From Bacillus sp. SD088 (GTDB lineage: Bacteria > Bacillota > Bacilli > Bacillales > Bacillaceae_C): 64,000 bases of DNA. The stretch covers positions 372,001 through 436,000 of the forward strand of contig NZ_JADIJK010000001.1 of NCBI RefSeq assembly GCF_017355205.1, written 5' to 3'. Positions within the stretch are counted from its first letter, which is position 1. Each line of letters begins with the position of its first letter. Shown here piece after piece: positions 18,182 through 26,937 of the stretch. A model generated the notes under the pieces. That model made no database searches. It worked only from the letters and a program-made list of their open reading frames with translations, and was not told where the DNA came from. The translations under genes and the position numbers were made by a program.

Positions 18182-18222
18182 CCTAGTGGGAAATATAAAT
18201 TCATTTCCCGCTAGGACCCTCT
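18182..18222 (+). terminator. Terminator after the second GntR gene
   Basis: CCTAGTGGGAAAT (18182-18194) pairs with ATTTCCCGCTAGG (18203-18215); CCCTCTTTTT follows on the plus strand. The 3' arm overlaps the last codons of the convergent membrane protein gene, so it may serve both. Confidence 0.75.
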
Positions 18223-18515
18223 TTTTGAACACGTACTATAAGTTTTTTTACGATTAAAGTTGCGATTAAAAAGCATAACAAAAGTGAAATGAGTAACGTT
18301 CCTAATGGAACAAAATAATTATTTGCTTCACTGATCGCAGTAAAGAGATTAGCCCTTCGTTCCTTTGTATACAAAGTGAGAACAGAACCAAAAAGGCCAA
18401 ACTCACTTACATCAAAAGATGAATTAGGTTGGCTTATTGGTGTCCGTGGAACTAGGATATTTAGAAAGAAAATAAACAATGTAAGGAAACTAACCATCCA
18501 CTTGTTCTTATTCAC
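18201..18515 (-). CDS. Small two-span membrane protein of unknown function
   Basis: 104 residues with a GTG start. GGGGGG lies about 10 bp upstream as an unusual but possible ribosome binding site. Two hydrophobic segments are clear: residues 7-22 (MVSFLTLFIFFLNILV region) and about 70-90 (LGTLLISLLLCFLIATLIV), with a polar extracytoplasmic stretch between and a basic tail. I do not recognise the family. The last codons form part of the terminator of the convergent gene, and its C-terminal coding contains CTTTTTGAACACGTACT, a 17-base match to the end of repeat M2. Confidence 0.6.
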   Translation of the reverse strand: MNKNKWMVSFLTLFIFFLNILVPRTPISQPNSSFDVSEFGLFGSVLTLYTKERRANLFTAISEANNYFVPLGTLLISLLLCFLIATLIVKKLIVRVQKEGPSGK

Positions 18516-18624
18516 TTCTAAGCCCCCCCAAGCAGTAGATCCTCAGATTTACCATAACAGAACCATATTCATAATAAAAGCCCTCTTTTCAAAAGAGAGC
18601 CGTTCATTTTTATAATTTTTTTAA

Positions 18625-18720
18625 TTACTTTCGCTTCCAATAAACATTCTCCCTTTTATGCTTAATACCATCAATCCAAACAACTGATTCTTCTTCATTT
18701 ACTTCGAACACTAGGATCAC
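18625..18720 (-). pseudogene. Short reading-frame remnant (31 codons)
   Basis: From a GTG the minus strand reads VILVFEVNEEESVVWIDGIK, then HKRENVYWKRK and a stop. The composition looks coding, but there is no ribosome binding site and a stop stands directly before the GTG. It is probably the tail of a decayed gene; the family is unknown. Confidence 0.3.
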
Positions 18721-18906
18721 TTAAAGGTCAAGCCTTGTCCAATAACCTTTTAATCTTATTGCTGTTATCTTTTTCGCAGTTACAGTTGGCAAATAAGATA
18801 ATCGGGAAAAATAATCAAGGTAAATTCGTTCCTTAACATCGGGAGGATAGGCGTTATATTATAACATCTGAATGTTACACTACTCTAATTTCTCATTTTT
18901 ATTTTT

Positions 18907-18933
18907 TAAAAAGCCCCCTTGCAAAAGGGAGCT
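18907..18933 (-). terminator. Terminator of the Na/Pi cotransporter gene
   Basis: AGCTCCCTT pairs with AAGGGGGCT (18912-18920 with 18925-18933) across a 4-nt loop, followed by TTTTT on the minus strand. Confidence 0.85.
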
Positions 18934-18948
18934 CTCCATTTCATCTAT

Positions 18949-20574
18949 TTATTCCTCTTCTCCAATGACCCCATCCGCGATATTCACGGCATGGTCGCCG
19001 ATTCTTTCTAGGTTACTGACAATATCTACATACACAATTCCGGCTGTTCCGGTACATTGATTTTCGTTTAGACGACGAATATGTTGTTTCCGCAGGTCTC
19101 TTTCCATTTGATCAATTTGAATTTCTTTCTCTAGCACAGCTCTTGCTTGCTCAACATCATCATGTTCCAATGCATGAATGGCTTGTCTTAATGTGGAGAT
19201 CGTCAGCTCAAACATTTCCTCCAAATCCTTTAATGCTGATTCAGAAAATTTCACCTTATTATGAATTTGGTTGTCCACTAATTCCATAATATTTTCAATA
19301 TGATCTCCAATTCGTTCAAGATTGATGACAGTATCCATTAAAACATGATGCGTTTTTAAGTTTTGATCTGATAAAGAATGATAGGATATTTGCATTAAAT
19401 ACTCCGTGATTGTCTTGTCCAAATTGTTCAAAGCATCCTCAATTTGTGGAAGTAACTCTCGTTTCTTTTTTTCATGCTTTCTGAAGTAGTGCCCTACTTC
19501 TACCATCCCTTTTTCAGCTAATTCTGCCATTCGTAACACTTCTTTTTTCCCTTGCCCCAATGCAACCGATGGGGATTGACGAATAAATTGCTCACCTAAA
19601 TGAATTGCTTTATGTTCAATGGATTTATCTTCACCCGGCACAAGCTTAGTTACAATCCAAGCAAGCCCTGCGATGAATGGAAACTGAATAATGGTATTTG
19701 TAACGTTAAATGTTCCATGAGCAAAAGCGATCGTCATTTTATTATTTAAATCTAACGATCCCTGGAAAAACTCAATTAAATGAGTAAACGGACCCATGAA
19801 AATAAGCACTAAAATCGTTCCTATTAAGTTAAAAAGGACATGAGTATATGCCGCTCTTCTTGCTGAGACTGAAGCGCCAATAGCAGCCAAAATCGCCGTA
19901 ATGGTCGTTCCAATATTCTCTCCAAAAAGAATGGGTAAGGCTGTTTGTAATTGAATCACGCCTTGATCATACAATGCCTGTAAAAGCGCAACAGAGGCTG
20001 AGGAGCTTTGAACAAGTACAGTAAAGAGAGCTCCCACCCCAACACCTAGAATTGGATTATGGCCTAAATTTACCATCAGATCAATGAAAGTCTGCGCTTC
20101 TCGTAATGGTTTCATCGCATCTCCCATTAAATTAAGTCCAAAAAACAAGGCACCAAACCCAAAAAATACTTGACCGAAGTTATTGACTTTATGATTTTTA
20201 AAGAAGAAAATTAAAAATGCACCCAAGGCAAGAATAGGTAACGCATAGGCTCCAATATCTATGCCAATAATAAAGGCTGTTACAGTTGTTCCAATATTGG
20301 CTCCCATTATGACACCAATCGCCTGTCTTAAGGTCATAAAACCTGCTGTTACAAGTCCTACTGTAAGTACAGTGGTACCTGAGCTAGATTGGATTAAAAC
20401 TGTCACAACGATCCCAGTTAAAACACCCATAATCGGCTTTGTCGTAAACCGATCCAGTAGGTCTCTTAATCCATCGCCTGCAGCCTTTTGGAGACCATCT
20501 CCCATGGTTTTGATTCCATACAAGAAGATCCCTAGTCCCCCAAAGAACGTAAAAAGCACTGTTTGCAAGTCCAT
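18949..20574 (-). CDS. Na/Pi cotransporter family protein with C-terminal PhoU domain
   Basis: 541 residues, type II sodium-phosphate cotransporter (NptA/YjbB type). The membrane half carries the duplicated family motif: VLIQSSSGTTVLTVG (about residues 60-74) and VLVQSSSASVALLQAL (about 187-202), each the QSSS repeat that forms the substrate path. From about residue 335 a helical PhoU-like domain follows, with ERIGDHIENI and ERIGDHAVNI metal-site motifs. Start ATG with AGGAGAG upstream. It moves phosphate across the inner membrane. It appears monocistronic. Confidence 0.93.
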   Translation of the reverse strand: MDLQTVLFTFFGGLGIFLYGIKTMGDGLQKAAGDGLRDLLDRFTTKPIMGVLTGIVVTVLIQSSSGTTVLTVGLVTAGFMTLRQAIGVIMGANIGTTVTAFIIGIDIGAYALPILALGAFLIFFFKNHKVNNFGQVFFGFGALFFGLNLMGDAMKPLREAQTFIDLMVNLGHNPILGVGVGALFTVLVQSSSASVALLQALYDQGVIQLQTALPILFGENIGTTITAILAAIGASVSARRAAYTHVLFNLIGTILVLIFMGPFTHLIEFFQGSLDLNNKMTIAFAHGTFNVTNTIIQFPFIAGLAWIVTKLVPGEDKSIEHKAIHLGEQFIRQSPSVALGQGKKEVLRMAELAEKGMVEVGHYFRKHEKKKRELLPQIEDALNNLDKTITEYLMQISYHSLSDQNLKTHHVLMDTVINLERIGDHIENIMELVDNQIHNKVKFSESALKDLEEMFELTISTLRQAIHALEHDDVEQARAVLEKEIQIDQMERDLRKQHIRRLNENQCTGTAGIVYVDIVSNLERIGDHAVNIADGVIGEEE

Positions 20575-20782
20575 GTCTTCTCTCCTATTTATGTAGTGTT
20601 TTCGAGCTTGCTCATTCCTTCCTCATCTTAATGAAGAACCTTGGAAAAGTAAATATGAAGGAATGTAAAGATTTTGTAAAGATATTTTTGGAAACGCTTA
20701 GCAATTGAATATAAGTTCAATCATTGGACGAACTTTTCCATTCACCTTATGCTTTATTTAATCTCTTATTAGGAGGATGCAT

Positions 20783-21796
20783 ATGGGTTACATAAAATAT
20801 TTTCAAGGTGTTCCTTTATCTGTTTTAGATCTTGCCCCTATTACTGAAGGAAGCAATGCAACGCAATCTTTCAAAAATAGTGTTCAGCTAGCTCAGCTTA
20901 CAGAAGGACTTGGTTTTCATCGGTATTGGTTGGCTGAGCATCATAATATGCCAGGGATTGCAAGTTCCGCTACATCTGTCTTAATTGGTCATATCGCTGG
21001 AGCAACGAAGCAAATACGTGTAGGTGCTGGTGGAATTATGTTGCCAAACCACGCGACTCTGGTCATTGCCGAACAATTTGGTACTTTGGAATCTTTATAC
21101 CCTGGGCGGATTGATCTAGGACTTGGGCGTGCCCCTGGAAGTGATCAAGCAACAGCCTACGCTCTAAGAAGAACACTACAAAGTGGGGCGGAAGAGTTTC
21201 CAATGCAAGTAGAAGAGTTGGAGGACTATTTTTCGGGTAGCCCTTATGCCCGAGTTCGAGCTATTCCTGGAGAGGGATTGACTATTCCCATTTGGTTACT
21301 TGGTTCAAGCGGCTTTAGTGCTCGACTTGCCGCTCAAAAAGGATTACCTTTTTCCTTTGCCAGCCATTTTTCTCCAGACTATACTTTGCCAGCTTTACAA
21401 ATCTACAGAGAAAACTTTCAACCCTCAGAGGCATTGGACAAACCCTATGCTATGCTTGGCGTGAATATTATTGCAGCTGAAACAGATGAACAAGCACAAT
21501 TGTTATCAACATCTCAGCAGCAGCAATTTTTAAGCTTATCTCGAAATGAACCGACACAATTGAAGCCACCTATTGAGAATATGGAAGACATTTGGTCACC
21601 ACTTGAAAGGGCTCATATCGAAAAAACACTTGATTCCCGGTCGACGATTGTCGGAAGTCCAGAAACGGTGCAACGAAAGCTCAAAGTGTTTATAGATGAA
21701 ACAAAAGCTGATGAGATCATTATTAACTCACAAATTTTTGACCAGACAGCGCGGCTCCGTTCGTATGAAATTATCGCCGGGATGATGGATGAATAG
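20783..21796 (+). CDS. LLM class flavin-dependent oxidoreductase (luciferase-like)
   Basis: 337 residues, bacterial luciferase-like TIM barrel using FMNH2. Typical elements are [20 protein letters not shown] near residue 45, [30 protein letters not shown] and the C-terminal [10 protein letters not shown]. This is the pattern of the YceB/YwcH/MsnO8 group. The ATG at 20783 is chosen because AGGAGG stands 6 bp upstream; the ATG two codons earlier abuts it. A cre-like TGGAAACGCTTAGC lies at 20689-20702. The substrate is unknown. The PAP2 gene starts 11 bp downstream. Confidence 0.9.
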   Translation: MGYIKYFQGVPLSVLDLAPITEGSNATQSFKNSVQLAQLTEGLGFHRYWLAEHHNMPGIASSATSVLIGHIAGATKQIRVGAGGIMLPNHATLVIAEQFGTLESLYPGRIDLGLGRAPGSDQATAYALRRTLQSGAEEFPMQVEELEDYFSGSPYARVRAIPGEGLTIPIWLLGSSGFSARLAAQKGLPFSFASHFSPDYTLPALQIYRENFQPSEALDKPYAMLGVNIIAAETDEQAQLLSTSQQQQFLSLSRNEPTQLKPPIENMEDIWSPLERAHIEKTLDSRSTIVGSPETVQRKLKVFIDETKADEIIINSQIFDQTARLRSYEIIAGMMDE

Positions 21797-21807
21797 GAAT
21801 CTTGATC

Positions 21808-22434
21808 ATGAAACGGACTTTCGTTTTCTTATGTCTTGTCATTTTCTTAGGCCTAGTATTTACTTATCAATCCCCTTTTCTAGCCTATTTTGATGTAAAA
21901 ATTCTACTATTTTTTGAAGACATGCGTACACCCTTTCTTAATGGGTTATTTACGATAATAACGACAATTGGCTCGATTAAAGTTCTCTTTCCTTTGTGTA
22001 TCTGTGTGTCCATTTATTTAGTTTTCAAAAAGTACTATGCTGAAGTCATCTGTCTGTGGATTTTGTTCTGGAGTTCAAGAGGTCTCAATTTTATTCTGAA
22101 GAAATGGATTGAGCGGGAACGCCCTGCTTTTCATCCATTAATCGAAATAGGAGAGTATAGTTTTCCGAGTGGCCATTCTATGAATGCAATCGTGGTGATT
22201 GGCTTTCTTTGTTATTTACTGACAACCAATTTCGTAATTAATAAGACGTGGCGAAGCAGTTGGTTTTTAATAACCGGGATCATTATTTTGCTTATTGTAC
22301 TCAGTAGACTTTATCTCGGAGTGCATTATCTTACAGATGTCGTTGCGGGATTATGCATAGGTTATTTGTTACTCGTATTTTTTCTCCATTTTTTCCCTAG
22401 CGTACGCAAAAAATGGCTAGCAGACCGCCGTTAG
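21808..22434 (+). CDS. PAP2 family membrane phosphatase
   Basis: 208 residues with about six hydrophobic segments. The three PAP2 signature blocks are present: KKWIERERP, PSGHSM and SRLYLGVHYLTDV, giving the conserved Lys, Arg, two His and Asp of this lipid-phosphate phosphatase family. It probably dephosphorylates undecaprenyl pyrophosphate or a phosphatidyl lipid at the outer membrane face. ATG at 21808 with AGGA 9 bp upstream is preferred over a TTG two codons earlier. It is probably co-transcribed with the oxidoreductase. Confidence 0.9.
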   Translation: MKRTFVFLCLVIFLGLVFTYQSPFLAYFDVKILLFFEDMRTPFLNGLFTIITTIGSIKVLFPLCICVSIYLVFKKYYAEVICLWILFWSSRGLNFILKKWIERERPAFHPLIEIGEYSFPSGHSMNAIVVIGFLCYLLTTNFVINKTWRSSWFLITGIIILLIVLSRLYLGVHYLTDVVAGLCIGYLLLVFFLHFFPSVRKKWLADRR

Positions 22435-22462
22435 CGAGTCCGCTAGCTTTCTTTAAAATTTC

Positions 22463-22571
22463 TATTAGCCATTGGAAGTGTTCATTAGCTTTTGCAAGTA
22501 CCTATTAGCCATTAACATCCTGCTATTAATCGTTGCACGCATTTATTAGCTATTAACATCTTTCAATTAGC
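22463..22571. repeat. Phased ATTAGC array, 20/21-bp period
   Basis: The word ATTAGC (one copy ATTAAT) begins at 22464, 22484, 22504, 22525, 22545 and 22566, that is, every 20 or 21 bp. Flanking words such as TATTAGCCATTAACAT recur. The array lies between the convergent PAP2 and glycosidase genes and runs into the stop codon of the latter. Confidence 0.75.
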
Positions 22572-25062
22572 CGTTGAATGCTTCCACTGTCTTTCGGTTT
22601 AAATCTCTTTTTGCTTCTTTAGTAATCATTTGCTTATTCTTAGGGTCATTCACACGTTCTAGAAAATCATCGATGAACTTTTGTGCTTGCTTCTGTGAAC
22701 CGTTATTTAAATGATGAGTGGTTTGTCTTAATTTATTGGTCAATTGTTTCCCCAGTGGGTGTTGAATATCACCCGATTGCATCATATCTTGCAATAATAA
22801 CTCGATATTAGGCTTTTGCTCAGAATCCGCATAAATCGCTTCAAATTGATCGAAGTAGAGCAGTCCTGCTGTTTTGTTATTTTGATTCTTTTCTTCTAAA
22901 GCAAAGTAGCGTACTTTCAGTGGGAATACGGTCCCCTCTGGAACAGTTGCCTGGACATATTTCCAACCTGTCCAGTTCACTCCGCCAACAGTTGTCATAT
23001 TCCACAAGGCATCCTGACCATTTCCATCTGTAATTCCCAATCGCAGATGATGATATTGTTGATCTCCATAGACCCAAACTCCAAATCGTGTCGGCTCTCC
23101 CCTCACCTCTTGTCCAAGTTCGCCTTCATCATCTAAAAATTGAATATATGCGGCTGATGTGCCTTCCGTTCCTGTATAATCATAGGTTAATTGTGCTGCT
23201 TTCTCTCCATACAATACATATTCAGGATCTGAGACAAGCGTCATCTTGACTGAACCAGGGACGGTCCGTACTTCATTCGAACGAATATGAGATTCATCTT
23301 CAAAATCCTCTATGATCGGGGACGGTCCTACTTCAACAGCCGTCTCAACACGGATATCTTGATATGTTGCCACAACTTTCCCAGTTGTTACATTGTTGCC
23401 GGTTAGCAATACTCCCTCTTCCGTGATCTCTCCAATGTCTCCTTCTACAGACCATTCAAGTACATCTGGAGAAATCATTATTTTTTCACCAGCTTCATCA
23501 TACGCTTTTACAGAGAACGACTGTGACTTTCCGGACTCTATGACAAAAGAAGGCGGTGAAAGCCTTAACTCTGCAACCTCATCCGTGATCGTCACATCTT
23601 TCGTGGCGGAAACGTCATCTTTACTCACAATGATTTGTCCTTGTTTCTTTCCTTCTCCTGCTACAAACAAACCGGAACGGTCAATTTCTCCGATGTCTCT
23701 ATCAACAGACCACTGTAATGATTTAGGCTCTACAGCTAGCGGATTACTATATTCGTCGTACCCTTTCGCTTCTATCCTCACTTTGCTTCCTGAAACGATT
23801 TTGAGATCAGCAGCAGGGGATAAACGAATACCTGCCAATTTTGATCGTTGTGGTGCCTTAGAGATGACTAATAAGGAACTACCAACAGGTCTTTCAGGCC
23901 CATCGGATGGGCGATTTTGTAATGTCGGCTTTTCATCACCAGGCTGTCTCACATAATAGGTGGTAGATCCACCTCCATCAATATTAATCGCATCTTCCAT
24001 TCCTAGTGATTGTAAATACGCGGCAGCGCCTGGTAATGTCATACCATCCGAATGTCCTTCCTGTCTGCCATCAACTGCGAGTAGATATAACTTTCCAGCT
24101 TTGATAGCAAGCATCGTACGTGGATGCTTGTCTGTATTCTTTTTATCATCCTCCAATAATTCTTCCCAAATCTCTCCATCCTCTAATAAAACCGTCCCTA
24201 AAGTGGAATTACCTGAGACAACATCTTGTGCTTGATTGATATTTTTTGTGAAGTTTACATCGATACGAATCTCATCACCTACGGCTACATGACTTGTGAT
24301 CCAATCTGCCTTTGCTCCTACCGCTGATACAACAATCTTTCCTTCCTCTAATTGTGTATCCGCTGTTTCTGCAATAGACGACACAATCCCTTGTAGCGTT
24401 TTTCCTGCTACAAAACGATCATTCCCTTTTCCCGTATCCACCACTACTTCTACTCCGCCTTCTGGAGTTTTCACAGATTCACCAAAACGATCATTGAATA
24501 AAAAGGCGCGATCATTATGTGTGGCCACTCGAGAACGATTGAGCATATCCAGCTCCAATACCTCTCCGTTCGTTGCCCTCAATTCCGCAGTCATTTCAAC
24601 AGAATGCTCCATTTTAATAGAATGATCGGGAAAAGTAGCAACAAGCGCTTTTATACTACGAGGGGATGTATAAATTTCCCCGTCTACAATTTGTAATCCT
24701 GATGGAATCCCAACAGAGCTAAAGAAATCACCATTTACACCCGCAACAACCTGCTCACCTTGCTCTAGCATTTCATCAATCGTATTGCCTACTGTTTCTA
24801 AACCATAGACGTTTCCATTGGATGAGTACGGTGTGAAATGAACAAATGAATCTTGCGGATCCACTTCCATCATATGGAGAGAATTGACGGAATCTCCTTC
24901 TTTCAACTCAACACTTTCGTGATACACACCAGGGGAAACTTGGTACTCTGCTTTCGTGATAATTTCAGTATCTTCTTCTGCGTGTATCGTTACAGCATGA
25001 TGTCCAATCATGATAGAAGTTAAAAGCAACATACTTATAAATAGCTTCAATCCTTTTCGCAT
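22567..25062 (-). CDS. Secreted phosphodiester glycosidase (NAGPA domain)
   Basis: 831 residues. The signal peptide is residues 1-28, ending TIHA. Residues about 50-400 form the NAGPA domain, related to the enzyme that removes GlcNAc from phosphate diesters: NGDFF (110-114), PRTMLA, LLAVDGRQ with GHSDG, and INIDGGGST (359-367). Two Ig-like repeats follow (about 405-495 and 498-578), then a jelly-roll carbohydrate-binding-like part (580-745) and a helical C-terminal module (750-831) shared with the GH20 and DUF4855 proteins. It is last in a collinear block with a HAD phosphatase 36 bp upstream. The likely substrate is a sugar-1-phosphate diester in an extracellular glycan; this is inferred. 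Confidence 0.85.
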   Translation of the reverse strand: MRKGLKLFISMLLLTSIMIGHHAVTIHAEEDTEIITKAEYQVSPGVYHESVELKEGDSVNSLHMMEVDPQDSFVHFTPYSSNGNVYGLETVGNTIDEMLEQGEQVVAGVNGDFFSSVGIPSGLQIVDGEIYTSPRSIKALVATFPDHSIKMEHSVEMTAELRATNGEVLELDMLNRSRVATHNDRAFLFNDRFGESVKTPEGGVEVVVDTGKGNDRFVAGKTLQGIVSSIAETADTQLEEGKIVVSAVGAKADWITSHVAVGDEIRIDVNFTKNINQAQDVVSGNSTLGTVLLEDGEIWEELLEDDKKNTDKHPRTMLAIKAGKLYLLAVDGRQEGHSDGMTLPGAAAYLQSLGMEDAINIDGGGSTTYYVRQPGDEKPTLQNRPSDGPERPVGSSLLVISKAPQRSKLAGIRLSPAADLKIVSGSKVRIEAKGYDEYSNPLAVEPKSLQWSVDRDIGEIDRSGLFVAGEGKKQGQIIVSKDDVSATKDVTITDEVAELRLSPPSFVIESGKSQSFSVKAYDEAGEKIMISPDVLEWSVEGDIGEITEEGVLLTGNNVTTGKVVATYQDIRVETAVEVGPSPIIEDFEDESHIRSNEVRTVPGSVKMTLVSDPEYVLYGEKAAQLTYDYTGTEGTSAAYIQFLDDEGELGQEVRGEPTRFGVWVYGDQQYHHLRLGITDGNGQDALWNMTTVGGVNWTGWKYVQATVPEGTVFPLKVRYFALEEKNQNNKTAGLLYFDQFEAIYADSEQKPNIELLLQDMMQSGDIQHPLGKQLTNKLRQTTHHLNNGSQKQAQKFIDDFLERVNDPKNKQMITKEAKRDLNRKTVEAFNG

Positions 25063-25098
25063 GTGATCACCCTTTTAGAATTATTGGTACAAAAAATA

Positions 25099-25881
25099 TT
25101 ACAACTTTGTGGTTAGATTTGGTCTTTCCAACTCTATTTCAAGCAATTCCTGAATGGAATGAATAATCAATTTAGGCTGATAATGCTCCCTCGGAATAAG
25201 CTCCTCATAAATCTTTCTCTGAAAAATTCCTGTTAAATAGTCTTGTTGTTGCGCTCTTTGCTCTGGAGTAAGTGGCTTCAACGCATCTGGCATCCGATGG
25301 TCGATTAAGATGGATAATGCGCCTAGCTGATTCGCAAAATAAACATCATGGTCTAAGCGATCACCAACATGGGCAATTAATTCTCCATCTGCTAATAACG
25401 GATCTGCCATACTTATTGCCGGCTTGGAGCATCCCACCTTACAAGGTGTGATAACTCTATCGATATGTTCAGCCAACTGAATGGCTTTCATAACCGGATA
25501 CTGGTATTTGTAATAGCCATTTGTGACCACTCCCAGTGAATAGCCCTTTTTCTTTAATGCAGCCAATACCGTTAAGGCATTACTCTCTAGTAAATACACC
25601 TTGGGATCCTCCGCATGCTTTTCCACTAATTCAGCGATATTGATTTTTAGTGGAATATTTTGCTCAACGAGAATCTGTTCTAAAATATCATCCCAGTTAT
25701 AGGCAGCCGCAGCCCTCTTCTCTGCTAATCGTTTTTTATGCTCTTTTCTAATTTCTGGGAATATGCCAGCTTCTAGTGTGAGATGAGAGGCTACTAAACT
25801 TTCAATCTCAGGGAAAACCCATTTACTAAATGGATTTTGCAGAAGTGTTTCATCGAGATCGAACGTAATGTATTTATTCAT
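25099..25881 (-). CDS. HAD family hydrolase (phosphatase)
   Basis: 260 residues. HAD motif I is FDLDETLLQ near the N-terminus, motif II VVTNGYYKYQ, and motifs III/IV include KPAISMADP and HVGDRLDHDVYFANQLG. The start is the ATG at 25881, with GAAGGA upstream; the GTG eight codons earlier has no site. A cytoplasmic phosphomonoesterase for a small phosphorylated metabolite, plausibly a sugar or polyol phosphate released in this locus. The substrate is not determinable. Confidence 0.88.
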   Translation of the reverse strand: MNKYITFDLDETLLQNPFSKWVFPEIESLVASHLTLEAGIFPEIRKEHKKRLAEKRAAAAYNWDDILEQILVEQNIPLKINIAELVEKHAEDPKVYLLESNALTVLAALKKKGYSLGVVTNGYYKYQYPVMKAIQLAEHIDRVITPCKVGCSKPAISMADPLLADGELIAHVGDRLDHDVYFANQLGALSILIDHRMPDALKPLTPEQRAQQQDYLTGIFQRKIYEELIPREHYQPKLIIHSIQELLEIELERPNLTTKL

Positions 25882-26015
25882 CGATTTTTCCTTCTTTCCA
25901 TTCACTTTTAAAATCTATGATAATCGAAGTACAGTTTGGTACGAGCTACCATTTTTCCATGGCGCAGATGAGCGGTCATGTTATATTCCCCAACAATCAT
26001 CCGAATATCTGAAAT

Positions 26016-26792
26016 CTATTTATTCTCAAATTGGCCTTGTACAGGATAATGATCAGAAATCCTATCTCCCTGATCATCCCGGATTACTATCGATGACGGA
26101 TTCAGTTTTAACATCGCCTGATTGGCCAGCATATAGTCAATCCTTACATAAATGGGATCTTGTAACTCTCCTTTGATTTTCGTTGGCAAGGAGTAGTCCA
26201 AAGATTCACCTTTCCCAATGTCATGTAATCCTGCATCCAGTAAAGTTTGCATCGGTTGATAATTAATCTCTCCATCTAGGATATGTTGGCGTTTTGAGAA
26301 TTTCCTTTGCAGCATCTTTTCTTTACTACGATTGTTTATATAGTAATCCTGATCAAGTGGTGATAATGTATTTAAATCTCCCATCAGCATAAGAGGCTCA
26401 TGAATGGATTGAATATAATCGGCAATTTCTGTTGCTTCCTTCTCTCTAATCGTAGATTCAAATGGTGAAAGATGGGTAACGAGAAAATGAATCTCCTGGA
26501 TTTTCACATGTAAAAGTCCATGGTGAAACGGAGCTTCATCGGTCATATATATGTTTTCAATTGGCCATTTAGAAGCTATACCGATGGAGAAACGACTGGA
26601 TTCCATTCGATAAAGTAGTGTGTAAGGCAGTCCTAGTTTCTCCATTTCCTTCTGGAATTCCTCTTCTGTCCAATCATTCATTTCATTGAAGCCAGCAATA
26701 TCGTAATCTTGCTGCTTCAACCAGTTAAAAAGCATGGCATAACGTTCATCTGTTCGACAACCATCCAAGACATTGTATTGTACGATTTTCAC
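26016..26792 (-). CDS. Endonuclease/exonuclease/phosphatase (EEP) family protein
   Basis: 258 residues with the DNase I-like EEP fold. Motifs seen are QYNVLDG, DIAGFNEMNDW (catalytic Glu), LMGDLNTLSP (Asp/Asn) and RISDHYPVQG (His at the C-terminus). There is no signal peptide. Members cleave phosphodiesters or phosphomonoesters in nucleic acids, sphingomyelin or inositol phosphates. Its place among GDPD, HAD and phosphodiester glycosidase genes suggests a small-molecule phosphodiester. The start is taken as GTG with AAGGGG 9 bp upstream; the ATG three codons earlier abuts the site. Confidence 0.8.
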   Translation of the reverse strand: MKIVQYNVLDGCRTDERYAMLFNWLKQQDYDIAGFNEMNDWTEEEFQKEMEKLGLPYTLLYRMESSRFSIGIASKWPIENIYMTDEAPFHHGLLHVKIQEIHFLVTHLSPFESTIREKEATEIADYIQSIHEPLMLMGDLNTLSPLDQDYYINNRSKEKMLQRKFSKRQHILDGEINYQPMQTLLDAGLHDIGKGESLDYSLPTKIKGELQDPIYVRIDYMLANQAMLKLNPSSIVIRDDQGDRISDHYPVQGQFENK

Positions 26793-26901
26793 TATCCACA
26801 TCCCCTTCCATCTCTATACAATCTAAATTTTTACCGTTTTACGCATTCGCGAAAGCATTCCTGTGCATCTTCAAAACTATTAACTTTCAATAACAGAACC
26901 A

Positions 26902-26925
26902 GGGATGGAAGCTGCCTCCCATCCC
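26902..26925 (-). terminator. Stem-loop after the first duplicated binding-protein gene
   Basis: GGGATGG pairs with CCATCCC (26902-26908 with 26919-26925) just past the stop codon. The T-run is poor, so partial read-through into the EEP gene is possible. Confidence 0.5.
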
Positions 26926-26937
26926 CCTTCCCTTACA

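Larger units (their letters stand above)
18516..18948. other. Gene-poor gap with a decayed coding fragment
   Basis: No intact gene. It holds a stem-loop (GCCCTCT/AGAGAGC, 18580-18600) next to T-rich DNA, the small fragment described separately at 18625-18720, and the terminator of the Na/Pi cotransporter gene. Confidence 0.5.

Noticed and set aside
20689-20702. cre site before the luciferase-like oxidoreductase gene
   Set aside because: TGGAAACGCTTAGC misses conserved end positions, and the gene has no clear link to carbon use. Mentioned with the gene but not listed as a site.
22463-22571. Possible CRISPR array
   Set aside because: The conserved core is only about 6-16 bp and the gaps are 14 bp or less, with no cas genes in the window. 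It is a phased short repeat.
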